DNA of 64,000 nucleotides from Lachnospiraceae bacterium (lineage in GTDB: Bacteria > Bacillota > Clostridia > Lachnospirales > Lachnospiraceae), in assembly GCA_017511045.1 (NCBI GenBank), contig JAFWLM010000080.1, positions 1-64,000 of the forward strand. Direction: 5' to 3'. Positions within the stretch are counted from its first letter, which is position 1, and each line of letters begins with the position of its first letter. Of this stretch, positions 35,239-44,532 are shown one piece after another. Below the pieces are notes generated by a model. That model saw only the letters and a list, made by a program, of their open reading frames with translations, was not told where the DNA came from and ran no database searches. The position numbers and the translations under genes were made by a program.

Positions 35239-37017
35239 TTAAAAATCGTCATCCTCAAGCTGTCTGATCCGTCGTTTCTGGGAACTGTGCTGCGGCCGTC
35301 CTCTCCGGATCGCTTCAAAATCTTCTATCCCGCGTTCGTACTCATTATCATCAAAATCTTCAAACTCATCTTCCGGTATCATCTGGGAGATCCGGCTTCT
35401 TTGGGATACATGCTGTTCCCTGTAATCGGATTCTTCATCCGGAACCATCTGTGAGATGCGAGCCTTCTGTGAGACATGCTCCTCATACCGCTCGTAATCG
35501 TAATCCTCTTCCGGTTCCATCTGCACGATCTTTTTTCTCCGGGAAGACGGTTCATCATAGTAGTCAATAAAACCATCATCCGGCCTCATTTGGGCAGGAC
35601 TGCGTTCTTTCTTAGGTTCATAACCTTCAAACTCTGAGATTGGAACACCGGCTGCCACCATCTGCCGCTCGCGTTCCACATCAGCTTCTGATATGACATA
35701 AAGGGCCTGAACCATGCCGACTGAGATCAGCGAAGCCAGGAGCGAACTTCCGCCGCTAGAGATAAACGGAAGATTGACGCCGGTCAGCGGGATGAACTTG
35801 ATCGTACCGCCGATCGTAAGGAATACCTGGAAAGCATAGGCGCTTCCAAGGCCGAACGCTAACAATTTGTAGAAAGAATTATTTACCCGAATCGCAACAC
35901 GGAAGATCATCAGTACATAGCAAAGGCATAAAAGGATCAGAAGAATACAGAAGATTCCTCCCAGCTCCTCTGAGATCGCCGCATAGATCATATCGTTCGA
36001 TACCATCGGAATATTCTTCGGCGCCCCTCCAAAAAGACCGGAGCCAAACCATCCGCCGGTACCGATTGCAAATAATGCCTGCGCGATCTGATAACCGGAG
36101 CTGTCGATCGTACTCCATGGATCTCTCCACGCACTGATACGGACCTGAACATGATGAAACAGCTTATAGGAAGCAAGGCCGCCAACGACAAGTCCTGCAA
36201 AGCCGATTCCGACATAAAGAAGCTTCTTCGTCGCAACATAAAGCATCATCATATAGATCATAAACAGGATCAGTGCACTTCCTAAATCGTGGCAGAACAC
36301 CAGGATCAGAACGTGTATCGCTGCACAGGCAGCCGTTATCAACACTGTTTTGAAAGTGTTCGCTTTATTGAATGCAGATGCAACGAACAAGACGAAAAGG
36401 ATCTTTACAAATTCAGCCGGCTGAAAGGAGAAAAAGCCAAGGTCGATCGCCAGCTTTGCTCCATTGACGACTCTGGAAAGAACCAGAACGGTTGCTAATA
36501 GTACCAATCCAACGATTGCATAGATCCAGGTCAAATCGCGCATGAACTTTGCCCGTTTACAAAAGAATACACAGACCAGGAAAACGATGGAACTCACGAT
36601 AATAACGATGAACTGCCTGAGTGAAGTATCAAAATCGAGACGGGTCTGGATAATAAATCCTATCGTAAGGAACATGCACATGACATTGTTCAGTCCTTTG
36701 CTTAAGGAAACAAACGAAGGGATGACCCAGCTCATCACGATCAAATAGACAAGCTGCCCGGCATACAAACCAATCGCCTGTGCCAGTTTCATTTCGATTG
36801 AATCATACAATTGGATATTGATACAGATCGACAGAAACGCCAGCGCATGGATCAAAAGCATCGTGATCCGCTGAAGCAGAAACGATGCCTTCTTTCTTTC
36901 ATCCGGCACGTCTCTTTGTGCACGGAAAGAGATGTAAGTGAAGTAGGCAAAAAATATGATGATCAGATATTTCGCGCCTGTCAGAATAATATCAGTCATA
37001 GTGTCATAAACCCTCAT
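35239..37017 (-). CDS. RodA/FtsW/SpoVE-family peptidoglycan polymerase with repeated cytoplasmic tail
   Basis: The 592-residue protein has about twelve membrane helices in residues 10-450 with SEDS motifs such as FFSFQPAEFVKI, HDLGSALILF, GWFGSGLFGG, SEELGGIF and FISSGGSS. The family polymerises lipid II into glycan chains. Beyond residue 455 is an uncommon 130-residue, strongly charged tail with four copies of a motif like SQ(K/R)xRISQM.P(E/D)(E/D). ATG 37017 is used; ATG 36999 is also possible. It forms a two-gene unit with the class B PBP directly downstream. Confidence 0.92.
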   Translation of the reverse strand: MRVYDTMTDIILTGAKYLIIIFFAYFTYISFRAQRDVPDERKKASFLLQRITMLLIHALAFLSICINIQLYDSIEMKLAQAIGLYAGQLVYLIVMSWVIPSFVSLSKGLNNVMCMFLTIGFIIQTRLDFDTSLRQFIVIIVSSIVFLVCVFFCKRAKFMRDLTWIYAIVGLVLLATVLVLSRVVNGAKLAIDLGFFSFQPAEFVKILFVLFVASAFNKANTFKTVLITAACAAIHVLILVFCHDLGSALILFMIYMMMLYVATKKLLYVGIGFAGLVVGGLASYKLFHHVQVRISAWRDPWSTIDSSGYQIAQALFAIGTGGWFGSGLFGGAPKNIPMVSNDMIYAAISEELGGIFCILLILLCLCYVLMIFRVAIRVNNSFYKLLAFGLGSAYAFQVFLTIGGTIKFIPLTGVNLPFISSGGSSLLASLISVGMVQALYVISEADVERERQMVAAGVPISEFEGYEPKKERSPAQMRPDDGFIDYYDEPSSRRKKIVQMEPEEDYDYERYEEHVSQKARISQMVPDEESDYREQHVSQRSRISQMIPEDEFEDFDDNEYERGIEDFEAIRRGRPQHSSQKRRIRQLEDDDF

Positions 37018-37060
37018 CCTTTGTCATCCGGCATCAAAGCCGTAGACAAACGATTTTCGT

Positions 37061-38071
37061 TTATTTTTCTTCCGGCACCGGATAATTCAGGTGCTGGTAA
37101 GCATAATCCGTCGCCATTCTGCCTCTCGGCGTACGGTTAATAAATCCGCATTTCACCAGATACGGCTCATAGACATCCTCGATCGTTCCGGAGTCTTCTC
37201 CGATGGAAGCTGCCAGCGTATCAAGCCCAACGGGACCTCCATGAAACTTCGTGATCATGGTCTTTAAGATCGCCCTGTCGGTAAGGTCAAGGCCCTTCTG
37301 ATCAATATCCAGAAGATGAAGTGCCTCATCCACGATCTCTTTTGTGATATTCCCGTCATACTTGACCTGAGCATAATCACGCACTCTTCTTAAAATACGG
37401 TTAGCAATTCTCGGAGTTCCTCTGGAACATGAACCGATCTCCAGGGCACCTGTCCGGTCGATCTTTTCGATATGCAGTTTTTTCGCAGAGTTCGTAACGA
37501 TATCAGCAAGTTCTTCCGGCTCGTAAAACTCCATACGATGTACAATACCGAAACGGTCTCTTAAAGGAGCGGAAAGAAGACCTGCTCTCGTCGTCGCCCC
37601 AATCAAGGTGAATCTGTCTAAGTTGATCCTTCGAACGGTCGTCTGCTCTCCGTTTTCGATCACGGCATCAAAAGCGAAGTCTTCCATGACGGAATAAAGT
37701 GCCTCTTCCACCGGCTTGCTTAAACGATGGATCTCATCCACAAAGAGCACGCCGCCTTTCGGAAGCTGTTTCACGATTGCAAGGATCTCACCCGGATATT
37801 CTATCGCCGGGCCTGAGACGATCTTCATGCTTCGACCCATTTCATTTGCTATGATTCCGGCAAGGGTCGTCTTTCCAAGTCCCGGAGGGCCATATAAGAG
37901 AACATGGTCGATCGGTTCATTCCGTTCGTTGGCAGCCTGGATATAGATCTTCAGGTTTGCCTTGATCTTTTCCTGACCGATATAGTCCTCAAAAGACAGA
38001 GGCCTTAAGTTGTTCTCAGCCTCTTTCTCTTCCGGTATTAAACTCGTATTGATTGCATTTTCTTTCGCCAT
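37061..38071 (-). CDS. ruvB: Holliday junction helicase subunit RuvB
   Basis: The 336-residue AAA+ protein has Walker A GPPGLGKTT, Walker B LFVDEIHR, sensor motif IGATTRAGLLSAPLRDRFG and a C-terminal winged helix ending RTPRGRMAT. It is the motor that drives branch migration with RuvA. It follows ruvA after 49 bases. Confidence 0.97.
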   Translation of the reverse strand: MAKENAINTSLIPEEKEAENNLRPLSFEDYIGQEKIKANLKIYIQAANERNEPIDHVLLYGPPGLGKTTLAGIIANEMGRSMKIVSGPAIEYPGEILAIVKQLPKGGVLFVDEIHRLSKPVEEALYSVMEDFAFDAVIENGEQTTVRRINLDRFTLIGATTRAGLLSAPLRDRFGIVHRMEFYEPEELADIVTNSAKKLHIEKIDRTGALEIGSCSRGTPRIANRILRRVRDYAQVKYDGNITKEIVDEALHLLDIDQKGLDLTDRAILKTMITKFHGGPVGLDTLAASIGEDSGTIEDVYEPYLVKCGFINRTPRGRMATDYAYQHLNYPVPEEK

Positions 38072-38120
38072 ATTTTATGACACTCTATTCCTGATTTTTG
38101 TCTATTTTATGTCCAAATCT

Positions 38121-38720
38121 TTAATATTCTATATTTATAAAGATCTCATCGATCAGCTTATCCAGATCCATATCCGCTGTGATCTCGATCTTAGAGACCG
38201 CACGCATACATTTTGCGCGGTCAAAGCCGGTAGCAGCAACAACATCAACGGCCTGGTTGATCAGCGAACGTTCATCTCCGCCTTGTCCGCCTGAAAGCTC
38301 TGCAGCCGCCTGCGGCATTTCTTTGCTGATCTTTCCTTTGAGTTCCAGGATGATCTTCTGGGCCGTTTTCGCGCTGATTCCTTTCGATGCTGCGATCATT
38401 TTGTCATCACCTGTCAGGATCGCAAGTTTTAAGGTCTCAGCATCTGCTGCAGATAAGATATTTAATGCGCCTTTCGGGCCGATTCCACTGACCTTGAGCA
38501 GCATCTTGAACATATCCGACTCAGAACGGGATAAAAAGCCGCAGAGAGAGACATCGTCTTTTCCAAACGCCATGTAGGTATAGACAGTCGTCTCCATGCC
38601 CTCGCTCAATTTGAACATAGAAGATAACGGCATATTGATCTGATAGCCAATACCGTGATTATCTAAGATGATGTAGTTGTCTTCAATACTGGCAACAGTG
38701 CCTCTGATATAACCAATCAT
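38121..38720 (-). CDS. ruvA: Holliday junction DNA-binding subunit RuvA
   Basis: The 199-residue protein has the OB-fold start MIGYIRGTVASIEDNYIIL, two helix-hairpin-helix motifs (LLKVSGIGPKGALNILS and ASKGISAKTAQKIILELK) and the C-terminal RuvB-binding domain. It recognises four-way junctions. Its ATG follows the tpiA stop codon with no base between (TAAATG), so it is tied to a glycolytic gene and not to an SOS promoter. Confidence 0.96.
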   Translation of the reverse strand: MIGYIRGTVASIEDNYIILDNHGIGYQINMPLSSMFKLSEGMETTVYTYMAFGKDDVSLCGFLSRSESDMFKMLLKVSGIGPKGALNILSAADAETLKLAILTGDDKMIAASKGISAKTAQKIILELKGKISKEMPQAAAELSGGQGGDERSLINQAVDVVAATGFDRAKCMRAVSKIEITADMDLDKLIDEIFINIEY

Positions 38721-39470
38721 TTACTTATAATTTACGATCTTTCCGAAATCTTCTTTCAATGAAGCTCCTCCTACAAGTCCGCCATCGATATCCGGCATTG
38801 AAAAGAGTTCTGCCGCATTTCCTGCATTTACGCTTCCGCCGTACTGAATACGGATTACATCTGCAGTTTCCGGTCCATAAAGCTCTCCGATCACCTGACG
38901 GATATAGCCGCAAACTTCCTCTGCCTGCTCGCTTGTTGCTGTTTTTCCGGTTCCAATCGCCCAGATCGGTTCATAAGCGATCACGGTATCTCTTGCAAGG
39001 TCTTCCGGAACTTCTTCAAACGCGCCTTCAATCTGGCTTCTGATCCAGGAAAGGGTCTCTCCTGCTTCTCTCTGCTCTAAAGTTTCTCCAACGCATACGA
39101 TCGGAATCAGATCATATTCAAAGGCCATTAACAGTTTTTTGTTGATATCTTCGTCTGTTTCATGGAAATACTGTCTGCGCTCGGAATGACCGATAATGAC
39201 ATACTCTACGCCAAGTTCCCAGAGCATTTCCGGGGAAATTTCTCCTGTGAATGCACCAGCATCTTCAAAATACATATTCTGGGCACCGATCTGTACATTT
39301 GTTCCGCTCACTTCTTCAACTGCAGCCGGAATATCTACAAAAGGAACACAGAAAACGACATCTGCCTCATCAGTCTCAACCAGTGGGAGAAGTGTCCTGA
39401 TCAGCTCTCTTGCCTGCTGAGGAGTTTTATTCATTTTCCAGTTTCCTGCAATAATTTTTCTTCTGCTCAT
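38721..39470 (-). CDS. tpiA: Triosephosphate isomerase
   Basis: I start at ATG 39470 (249 residues, [15 protein letters not shown]), behind GAGAGGG; the frame open to 39548 adds residues foreign to the family. The catalytic residues are visible in NWKMN, the histidine of IGHSERR and the glutamate of [14 protein letters not shown]. It interconverts dihydroxyacetone phosphate and glyceraldehyde 3-phosphate. It appears to have its own extended -10 promoter and leads into ruvA-ruvB. Confidence 0.97.
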   Translation of the reverse strand: MSRRKIIAGNWKMNKTPQQARELIRTLLPLVETDEADVVFCVPFVDIPAAVEEVSGTNVQIGAQNMYFEDAGAFTGEISPEMLWELGVEYVIIGHSERRQYFHETDEDINKKLLMAFEYDLIPIVCVGETLEQREAGETLSWIRSQIEGAFEEVPEDLARDTVIAYEPIWAIGTGKTATSEQAEEVCGYIRQVIGELYGPETADVIRIQYGGSVNAGNAAELFSMPDIDGGLVGGASLKEDFGKIVNYK

Positions 39471-39504
39471 GTTAATCCCTCTCTCTTCAAATTTTACTTC
39501 TCCG

Positions 39505-39559
39505 ATTATATCATTTTTCCCGCCACAAAGAAACATAAGATGCTTCAAAGTGGCGGGAA
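39505..39559 (-). promoter_or_regulatory. tpiA promoter overlapped by a widely spaced inverted repeat
   Basis: TATAAT (39505-39510) has a TG extension (TGA-TATAAT) and a weak -35 region. Upstream, perfect 10-base arms TTCCCGCCAC and GTGGCGGGAA (39517-39526 and 39550-39559) are separated by 23 bases. The arms could form a hairpin in the pgk read-through transcript or act as an operator. Confidence 0.5.
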
Positions 39560-39605
39560 TTTGCCTTAGAATTCTGTATTAAATTTAGTGCAAAGAAATG
39601 ACCGT

Positions 39606-40799
39606 TTATTTATCTGCAATTGCAGCCACGCCCGGCATTTCCTTTCCTTCAAGGAACTCTAAGGAAGCACCGCCGCCCGTGGAGATATGGGTCATCTTAT
39701 CTGCAAAGCCGAGCTGATTTACAGCTGCAGCACTGTCGCCGCCTCCAATAATGGTCGTAGCATCAAGTTCTGCCATTGCTTTTGCGATCTCTTTTGTTCC
39801 CTGTGCAAAGTTCGGGATCTCAAAGATACCCATAGGTCCGTTCCAAATGACAGTCTTTGCTTTCTTTAACGCATCTTTGAACAGAGCGATCGTTCTAGGT
39901 CCGATATCAACACCCATCTGGTTATCCGGGATAGCCATAATATCAACAGTCCTGAATTTTGCTTCATTATCGATTTCAGGAGCAACAACCGTATCTACAG
40001 GAAGAAGAAGTCTTACACCCTTCTCATCTGCTTTCTTGATCATCTGGGTTGCATATTCCAGATAATCCTCTTCCACGAGGGATTTTCCGATCTTTCCGCC
40101 CTGCGCTTTGGCAAAGGTATATGCCATACCGCCGCCGATCAGAAGGATATCAACCTTCTCTAACAGGCTATCAATAACGGAAATCTTGGAAGATACTTTA
40201 GAGCCGCCTAAGATAGCTGCAAACGGACGAACCGGATCATCAACAGCATTTCCTAAGAACTGGATCTCTTTTTCCATCAGATAGCCGACTGCTGTCTCTT
40301 TTACAAACGCAGCAACACCTGCTGTAGAGGCATGTGCTCTGTGAGCGGTTCCAAATGCGTCATTTACATAGATATCAGCCAAGGAGGCAAGCTCTTTGCT
40401 GAAATCTTCTCCGTTCTTTTCTTCTTCCGGACGGAAACGTGTATTTTCAAGAAGTCCGATCTCGCCTTCTTTTAAGTTCTCTTTTGCCCAAAGTGCATGC
40501 TCACCGACAACATTATCATCTTTAAGGAATTTTACTTCTTTTCCAAGAAGCTCAGCCAGTCTGTCAGCTGCAGGCTTTAAGGAAAGTTCCGGTTTTACTT
40601 CTCCTTTCGGCTTTCCAAGATGTGAGCAGATGATCAGTTTCGCACCATCTCCTGATAATTTTTTGATCGTCGGAAGCGCTGCTTTGATTCTTGTATCGTC
40701 AGTGATCTCTCCATCTTTCAGCGGAACGTTAAAGTCCACACGGAGAAGCACATTTTTACCTTTTACATTAATATCATCAATCGTTTTTTTATTTAACAT
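39606..40799 (-). CDS. pgk: Phosphoglycerate kinase
   Basis: The 397-residue protein has the PGK signature [11 protein letters not shown], the EEDYLEYA and WNGPMGIFE segments, and the C-terminal [22 protein letters not shown] nucleotide site. It makes ATP from 1,3-bisphosphoglycerate. It follows gap after a hairpin, so it is probably transcribed by read-through from gap. ATG 40799 follows AAGGGG. Confidence 0.97.
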   Translation of the reverse strand: MLNKKTIDDINVKGKNVLLRVDFNVPLKDGEITDDTRIKAALPTIKKLSGDGAKLIICSHLGKPKGEVKPELSLKPAADRLAELLGKEVKFLKDDNVVGEHALWAKENLKEGEIGLLENTRFRPEEEKNGEDFSKELASLADIYVNDAFGTAHRAHASTAGVAAFVKETAVGYLMEKEIQFLGNAVDDPVRPFAAILGGSKVSSKISVIDSLLEKVDILLIGGGMAYTFAKAQGGKIGKSLVEEDYLEYATQMIKKADEKGVRLLLPVDTVVAPEIDNEAKFRTVDIMAIPDNQMGVDIGPRTIALFKDALKKAKTVIWNGPMGIFEIPNFAQGTKEIAKAMAELDATTIIGGGDSAAAVNQLGFADKMTHISTGGGASLEFLEGKEMPGVAAIADK

Positions 40800-40837
40800 T
40801 ACCTTACCCCTTTTTGTAGAAACAATCTAAGAATGAA

Positions 40838-40866
40838 CAGCCGGCCCTATGCCATAAGGCCGGCTG
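40838..40866 (-). terminator. Intercistronic hairpin between gap and pgk
   Basis: A GC-rich 9-bp stem CAGCCGGCC/GGCCGGCTG with an 11-base loop is not followed by a T run. It could be a partial terminator or an RNA-stabilising hairpin that makes gap mRNA more abundant than pgk mRNA. Confidence 0.55.
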
Positions 40867-40880
40867 CTTTTACCTTCTAT

Positions 40881-41894
40881 TTACAGGAATTTCTGGCAAA
40901 CATATTTTGCCGTTTTGCACATCTGGCAGGTGTAGGAATATTCGTTGTCATACCAAGCAACAACTTTTACAAGGCTCTTCTTTCCAAGTTCCATAACTTT
41001 TGTCTGAGTTGCATCGAAGCAGGATCCTGCTTCCATTCCGATGATGTCTGTAGAAACGATCGGATCCTCTGTATATGCATAAGAATCATTGGAAACTTTC
41101 TTCATGAACTTGTTGATCTCTTCTGCTGTAACTTTCTTATCGCAAACAGCTACAAGCTCTGTAACAGAACCTGTCGGAGTTGGAACACGCTGTGCAGCGC
41201 CGTCAAGTTTTCCGTTGAGTTCCGGAATTACTTTTCCGATTGCTTTTGCAGCACCTGTTGTGTTCGGAACGATGTTGTAAGCTGCAGCACGAGCTCTTCT
41301 TAAATCACCTTTTTTATGGAAGGCATCCAGCGGTTCCTGATCACCTGTGTAAGCATGGATCGTTGTCATGAAGCCTTTCTCGATCGGAGCTAATTTGTTC
41401 AGGTTAAATGCCATTGGTGCAAGGCAGTTTGTTGTGCAGGAAGCAGCACTGATGATGTCGTCTTTTTTCTTGATCGTTTTATGGTTTACGCCATAAACGA
41501 TGGTCGGCATATCATCGCCAGGAGCGGAAATGATAACTTTCTTTGCACCAGCATTGATGTGTGCCATAGCCTTCTGAGTGTTTTTATAAACACCTGTGCA
41601 GTCGATTACAAGGTCGATTGCAAGCTCTTTCCACGGAAGGTTTGCTGCATCTCTTTCTCCTGTGATCGCAACTTTGTAGTCACCGATCTTAATGGAGTCT
41701 TTTAATGCTTTTACTTTATCTGCATCAACAAATGTTCTGTATGTAGAATCATATTTCAGAAGGTGTGCGATCTCTTCTGTCGGGTGGGAGCAGTTGATTG
41801 CTACTACTTCAACATCCGGATCATTGTACAGTCTTCTGAAAGTCAGTCTTCCGATTCTTCCAAAACCATTAATTGCGATTCTCTTCTTTGCCAT
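40881..41894 (-). CDS. gap: Glyceraldehyde-3-phosphate dehydrogenase
   Basis: The 337-residue protein has the NAD site INGFGRIGR at 7-15, the active-site cysteine in SAASCTTNCLAP and the later histidine region. It oxidises glyceraldehyde 3-phosphate in glycolysis. It has a clear promoter region and is followed by pgk. ATG 41894 follows AGGAGGTTA. Confidence 0.97.
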   Translation of the reverse strand: MAKKRIAINGFGRIGRLTFRRLYNDPDVEVVAINCSHPTEEIAHLLKYDSTYRTFVDADKVKALKDSIKIGDYKVAITGERDAANLPWKELAIDLVIDCTGVYKNTQKAMAHINAGAKKVIISAPGDDMPTIVYGVNHKTIKKKDDIISAASCTTNCLAPMAFNLNKLAPIEKGFMTTIHAYTGDQEPLDAFHKKGDLRRARAAAYNIVPNTTGAAKAIGKVIPELNGKLDGAAQRVPTPTGSVTELVAVCDKKVTAEEINKFMKKVSNDSYAYTEDPIVSTDIIGMEAGSCFDATQTKVMELGKKSLVKVVAWYDNEYSYTCQMCKTAKYVCQKFL

Positions 41895-41929
41895 TTTGTA
41901 ACCTCCTCAAAATTGGTCATAAATAATAT

Positions 41930-41945
41930 TCGGAATAATTTCCGA
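41930..41945. promoter_or_regulatory. Palindromic operator candidate in the gap leader
   Basis: TCGGAA-TAAT-TTCCGA is a perfect palindrome with 6-base arms. It lies just downstream of the predicted transcription start of gap, a place where a bound repressor would block RNA polymerase. The regulator is unknown. Confidence 0.5.
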
Positions 41946-41955
41946 TTCAAGTTTG

Positions 41956-41964
41956 ATTATAGCA
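41956..41964 (-). promoter_or_regulatory. Extended -10 promoter of gap
   Basis: The minus strand reads TGC-TATAAT, with TTGTTT 16 bases upstream as the best -35 box. Confidence 0.65.
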
Positions 41965-42023
41965 CTATTTAACTGAAAAACAATCGACATATCGTTATTT
42001 TTTGTGCAAACTTCCGTGCAATT

Positions 42024-42059
42024 AAAAAAAAAGAGAGATTGGTTATCCAATCTCTCTTT
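42024..42059 (-). terminator. Terminator after hbd
   Basis: On the minus strand the long stem AAAGAGAGATTGG/CCAATCTCTCTTT with an ATAA loop is followed by a T run. It ends the crt-hbd transcript. Confidence 0.93.
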
Positions 42060-42100
42060 AATGTGAAGCATTGCTTCTTAATACTCTTTTTGTTCTACTC

Positions 42101-42940
42101 TTATTTGCTGTAATCGTAGAAGCCTTTTCCTGTCTTAACACCTAACAAGCCGCCACGTACCATTTTACGTAACAGGATATGTGCACGATATTTGGAATCG
42201 CCAGTCTCTTTGTAAAGAACGTCCATGATAGCAAGGCAAACATCAAGTCCGACCATATCACCTAAAGCGAGAGGTCCAATCGGGTGGTTGCAGCCCAGTT
42301 TCATAGCATTGTCGATACCTTCTACAGAAGCGATGCCCTCAGCATAGATGCAGATAGCTTCGTTGATCATCGGGATAAGGATTCTATTAACAACGAATCC
42401 AGGTCCTTCGTTAACCTGTACCGGAGTTTTTCCGATCTGCTCAGCGATGGAAACGATCTTGTCTACGATCTCCTGCGGAGTTGTTGCGCCTGCGATAACC
42501 TCAACAAGTTTCATAACAGGTGCCGGGTTGAAGAAATGCATACCGATCATCGGTCTGTCAAGTCCTGCTCCGATCTCTGTAATAGAAAGAGAGGATGTAT
42601 TTGTAGCAAAGATGCAGTCTGCCGGAACGATGTCCTGAAGCTCTTTAAATGTCTGCTTTTTGATCTCCATGTTCTCGATAGCTGCTTCTACAACAAGGTC
42701 ACAGTCTGTACAGATATCTTTCGTACCTGTCGTGATTTTTGCAAGGATGGCATCAGCATCAGCCTGCTCCATTTTTCCTTTTGCAATACGTTTCTCAAAG
42801 CCCTTAGCGATTTTTGCTTTACCGCCTGCTGCAAACTCGTCGTTAATATCGGTAAGTTTTACCTCAAAACCTTCTGTCTGAGCAAATGCCTGAGCAATAC
42901 CGGAACCCATTGTACCTGCACCAATAATACCAACAATCAT
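42101..42940 (-). CDS. hbd: 3-Hydroxybutyryl-CoA dehydrogenase
   Basis: The 279-residue protein has the NAD site [17 protein letters not shown] at 4-20 and the family motif [22 protein letters not shown]. It reduces acetoacetyl-CoA to 3-hydroxybutyryl-CoA in butyrate formation. It follows crt by 48 bases. Thiolase, butyryl-CoA dehydrogenase and electron-transfer flavoprotein genes are not in the window, so the pathway genes are split. Confidence 0.95.
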   Translation of the reverse strand: MIVGIIGAGTMGSGIAQAFAQTEGFEVKLTDINDEFAAGGKAKIAKGFEKRIAKGKMEQADADAILAKITTGTKDICTDCDLVVEAAIENMEIKKQTFKELQDIVPADCIFATNTSSLSITEIGAGLDRPMIGMHFFNPAPVMKLVEVIAGATTPQEIVDKIVSIAEQIGKTPVQVNEGPGFVVNRILIPMINEAICIYAEGIASVEGIDNAMKLGCNHPIGPLALGDMVGLDVCLAIMDVLYKETGDSKYRAHILLRKMVRGGLLGVKTGKGFYDYSK

Positions 42941-42988
42941 GATTAATACCTCCTAATATATAATACCTAATAGTTTTATTTACCCGTT

Positions 42989-43765
42989 TTATTTGTTTTT
43001 AAAGCCTTCTACTTTTCTCTTCTCAAGGAATGCTTTCATACCTTCGATCTGATCTTCTGTCTGGAAGCAGCTTCCGAAGAGTTTCTCTTCGATAACGATT
43101 GCCTGATCCATATCGACCTGAAGTCCGTCATTGATTGCTTTCTTGCAAGCGCGAACAGCGATCGGAGCATTGCGTGCGATCTTAGCAGCCATCTTCTCAG
43201 CTGCAGGCATCAGTTCCTCGATCGGATAAACAGCATTTACAAGACCAATTGCCAAAGCTTCCGGAGCTTTGATATTGGAGGCTGTGTAAATCAGTTCTTT
43301 TGCTTTTCCAGGATTAATGATCCGTGCAAGACGCTGCGTTCCGCCGAATCCCGGAGTGATTCCAAGACCAACTTCCGGCTGGCCAAACATAGCGTTCTCT
43401 GAGCAGATACGAATATCACAGCTCATTGCGATCTCGTTACCACCACCAAGAGCAAAACCGTTTACTGCTGCAATGACCGGTACCGGGAAGGTCTCAATCT
43501 TTCTGAAGACATCATTTCCGCGTTTTCCGAATGCTTCGCCTTCAGCAACAGTGAGAGTACTCATCTCACCGATATCAGCACCGGCAACAAATGATTTTTC
43601 TCCTGCTCCTGTCAGGATCACAGCGCGAACAACATTGGTATCGATCTGATCGAAAACGCTGTCAAGCTCTGCCAGAACATCGGAATTCAATGCGTTTAAT
43701 GCTTCCGGTCTGTTGATCGTGACGATTGCATAACCTTCTTTCTGCTCATACAATACAAATCCCAT
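42989..43765 (-). CDS. crt: Crotonase (short-chain enoyl-CoA hydratase)
   Basis: The 258-residue enoyl-CoA hydratase family protein has the oxyanion-hole segment GEKSFVAGADIGEM, the FALGGGNEIAMSCDIRI loop and the two glutamates of the hydratase site (one in FGQPEVGLGITPGFGG). It dehydrates 3-hydroxybutyryl-CoA to crotonyl-CoA. As first gene of the crt-hbd operon it has a leader with competing hairpin options. ATG 43765 follows AGGAGGT. Confidence 0.95.
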   Translation of the reverse strand: MGFVLYEQKEGYAIVTINRPEALNALNSDVLAELDSVFDQIDTNVVRAVILTGAGEKSFVAGADIGEMSTLTVAEGEAFGKRGNDVFRKIETFPVPVIAAVNGFALGGGNEIAMSCDIRICSENAMFGQPEVGLGITPGFGGTQRLARIINPGKAKELIYTASNIKAPEALAIGLVNAVYPIEELMPAAEKMAAKIARNAPIAVRACKKAINDGLQVDMDQAIVIEEKLFGSCFQTEDQIEGMKAFLEKRKVEGFKNK

Positions 43766-43792
43766 AGTTTTCTACCTCCTGTTTCTCTTGGC

Positions 43793-43821
43793 GCATTTCA
43801 AAAAGCATTTAAGGGAAATGC
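43793..43821 (-). promoter_or_regulatory. Competing hairpins in the crt leader
   Basis: On the plus strand GCATTTC (43793-43799) and GCATTT (43805-43810) can both pair with GAAATGC (43815-43821), so two mutually exclusive stems are possible in the RNA leader. Regulation is only an inference. Confidence 0.35.
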
Positions 43822-43841
43822 ACACAAATCTTTACAGATAC

Positions 43842-43850
43842 ATTATAACA
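43842..43850 (-). promoter_or_regulatory. Extended -10 promoter of crt-hbd
   Basis: The minus strand reads TGT-TATAAT with a poor -35 region. The leader is about 70 nt. Confidence 0.6.
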
Positions 43851-43917
43851 CCACAGTTGGAAATGTACACAAAGAAAATCAACGAAAAAGGATTTTTTAT
43901 GCAAAATACTTATGCAA

Positions 43918-44532
43918 TTAATAAATGGAGTATTCACATCCACAATACTTCTGCCGGTAGAGGTCGTATTGCTTAGATAATTCGATGGAACGAAGATAAC
44001 CGTTCTTTTTTTTGAAGTCGGATTCCAGCCAGATCGCTGACACTGTGTTACTGTTTTCCGCCTCATGTCCGACTTTATTCAGGATCATGGCGTTCTTATG
44101 AGGGCTGACTGTCAGGGTTGTCCCAAAATAGTCAAAACCCTGCTCTCCGGCAATCCTTGCCGTTTCATTCAGCCGCAGTTCAAAACACTTTACGCATCGA
44201 AGACCGCCTTCAGGCTCAGACTCATATCCTTTTGCTGCGTCCAGGAACACTTGATGATCGTACGGCAGGGATAGGAGACCCACATCCGCGCCGTAGGCTT
44301 CATCGATCAGTTTTTTTTGTTCTGACAATCGGAGCTCATACTCTGCTTCCGGATAAATATTCGGATTATAATAAAAGACCGTGATCTGAAAGTAATCCTG
44401 CAGATACTCAAGGCAATAGGAACTGCAGGGTCCGCAGCAGCTGTGCAAAAGCAAAGAAGGAGTCTTTCCAGACTCCCTGATTTCTTCCAATAAACTATCT
44501 AGTCTTTTTTGAAAATTTATTTTCTGCTCCAT
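43918..44532 (-). CDS. queH: Epoxyqueuosine reductase QueH
   Basis: I start at ATG 44532 (204 residues, MEQKINFQKRL); the frame open to 44583 lies inside the NUDIX gene. The protein shows the QueH cysteine pattern: HSCCGPCSSYC near 30-40, a CVKCF motif and the C-terminal YCGCEYS. QueH is an iron-sulfur protein that performs the last step of queuosine synthesis for tRNA. The start overlaps the upstream NUDIX gene by 38 bases, which suggests coupled translation. Confidence 0.92.
   Translation of the reverse strand: MEQKINFQKRLDSLLEEIRESGKTPSLLLHSCCGPCSSYCLEYLQDYFQITVFYYNPNIYPEAEYELRLSEQKKLIDEAYGADVGLLSLPYDHQVFLDAAKGYESEPEGGLRCVKCFELRLNETARIAGEQGFDYFGTTLTVSPHKNAMILNKVGHEAENSNTVSAIWLESDFKKKNGYLRSIELSKQYDLYRQKYCGCEYSIY

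Noticed and set aside
43788-43976. Plus-strand frame of 62 residues between crt and queH
   Set aside because: It lies over the crt promoter and the end of queH, has no ribosome site and no similarity I recognise.
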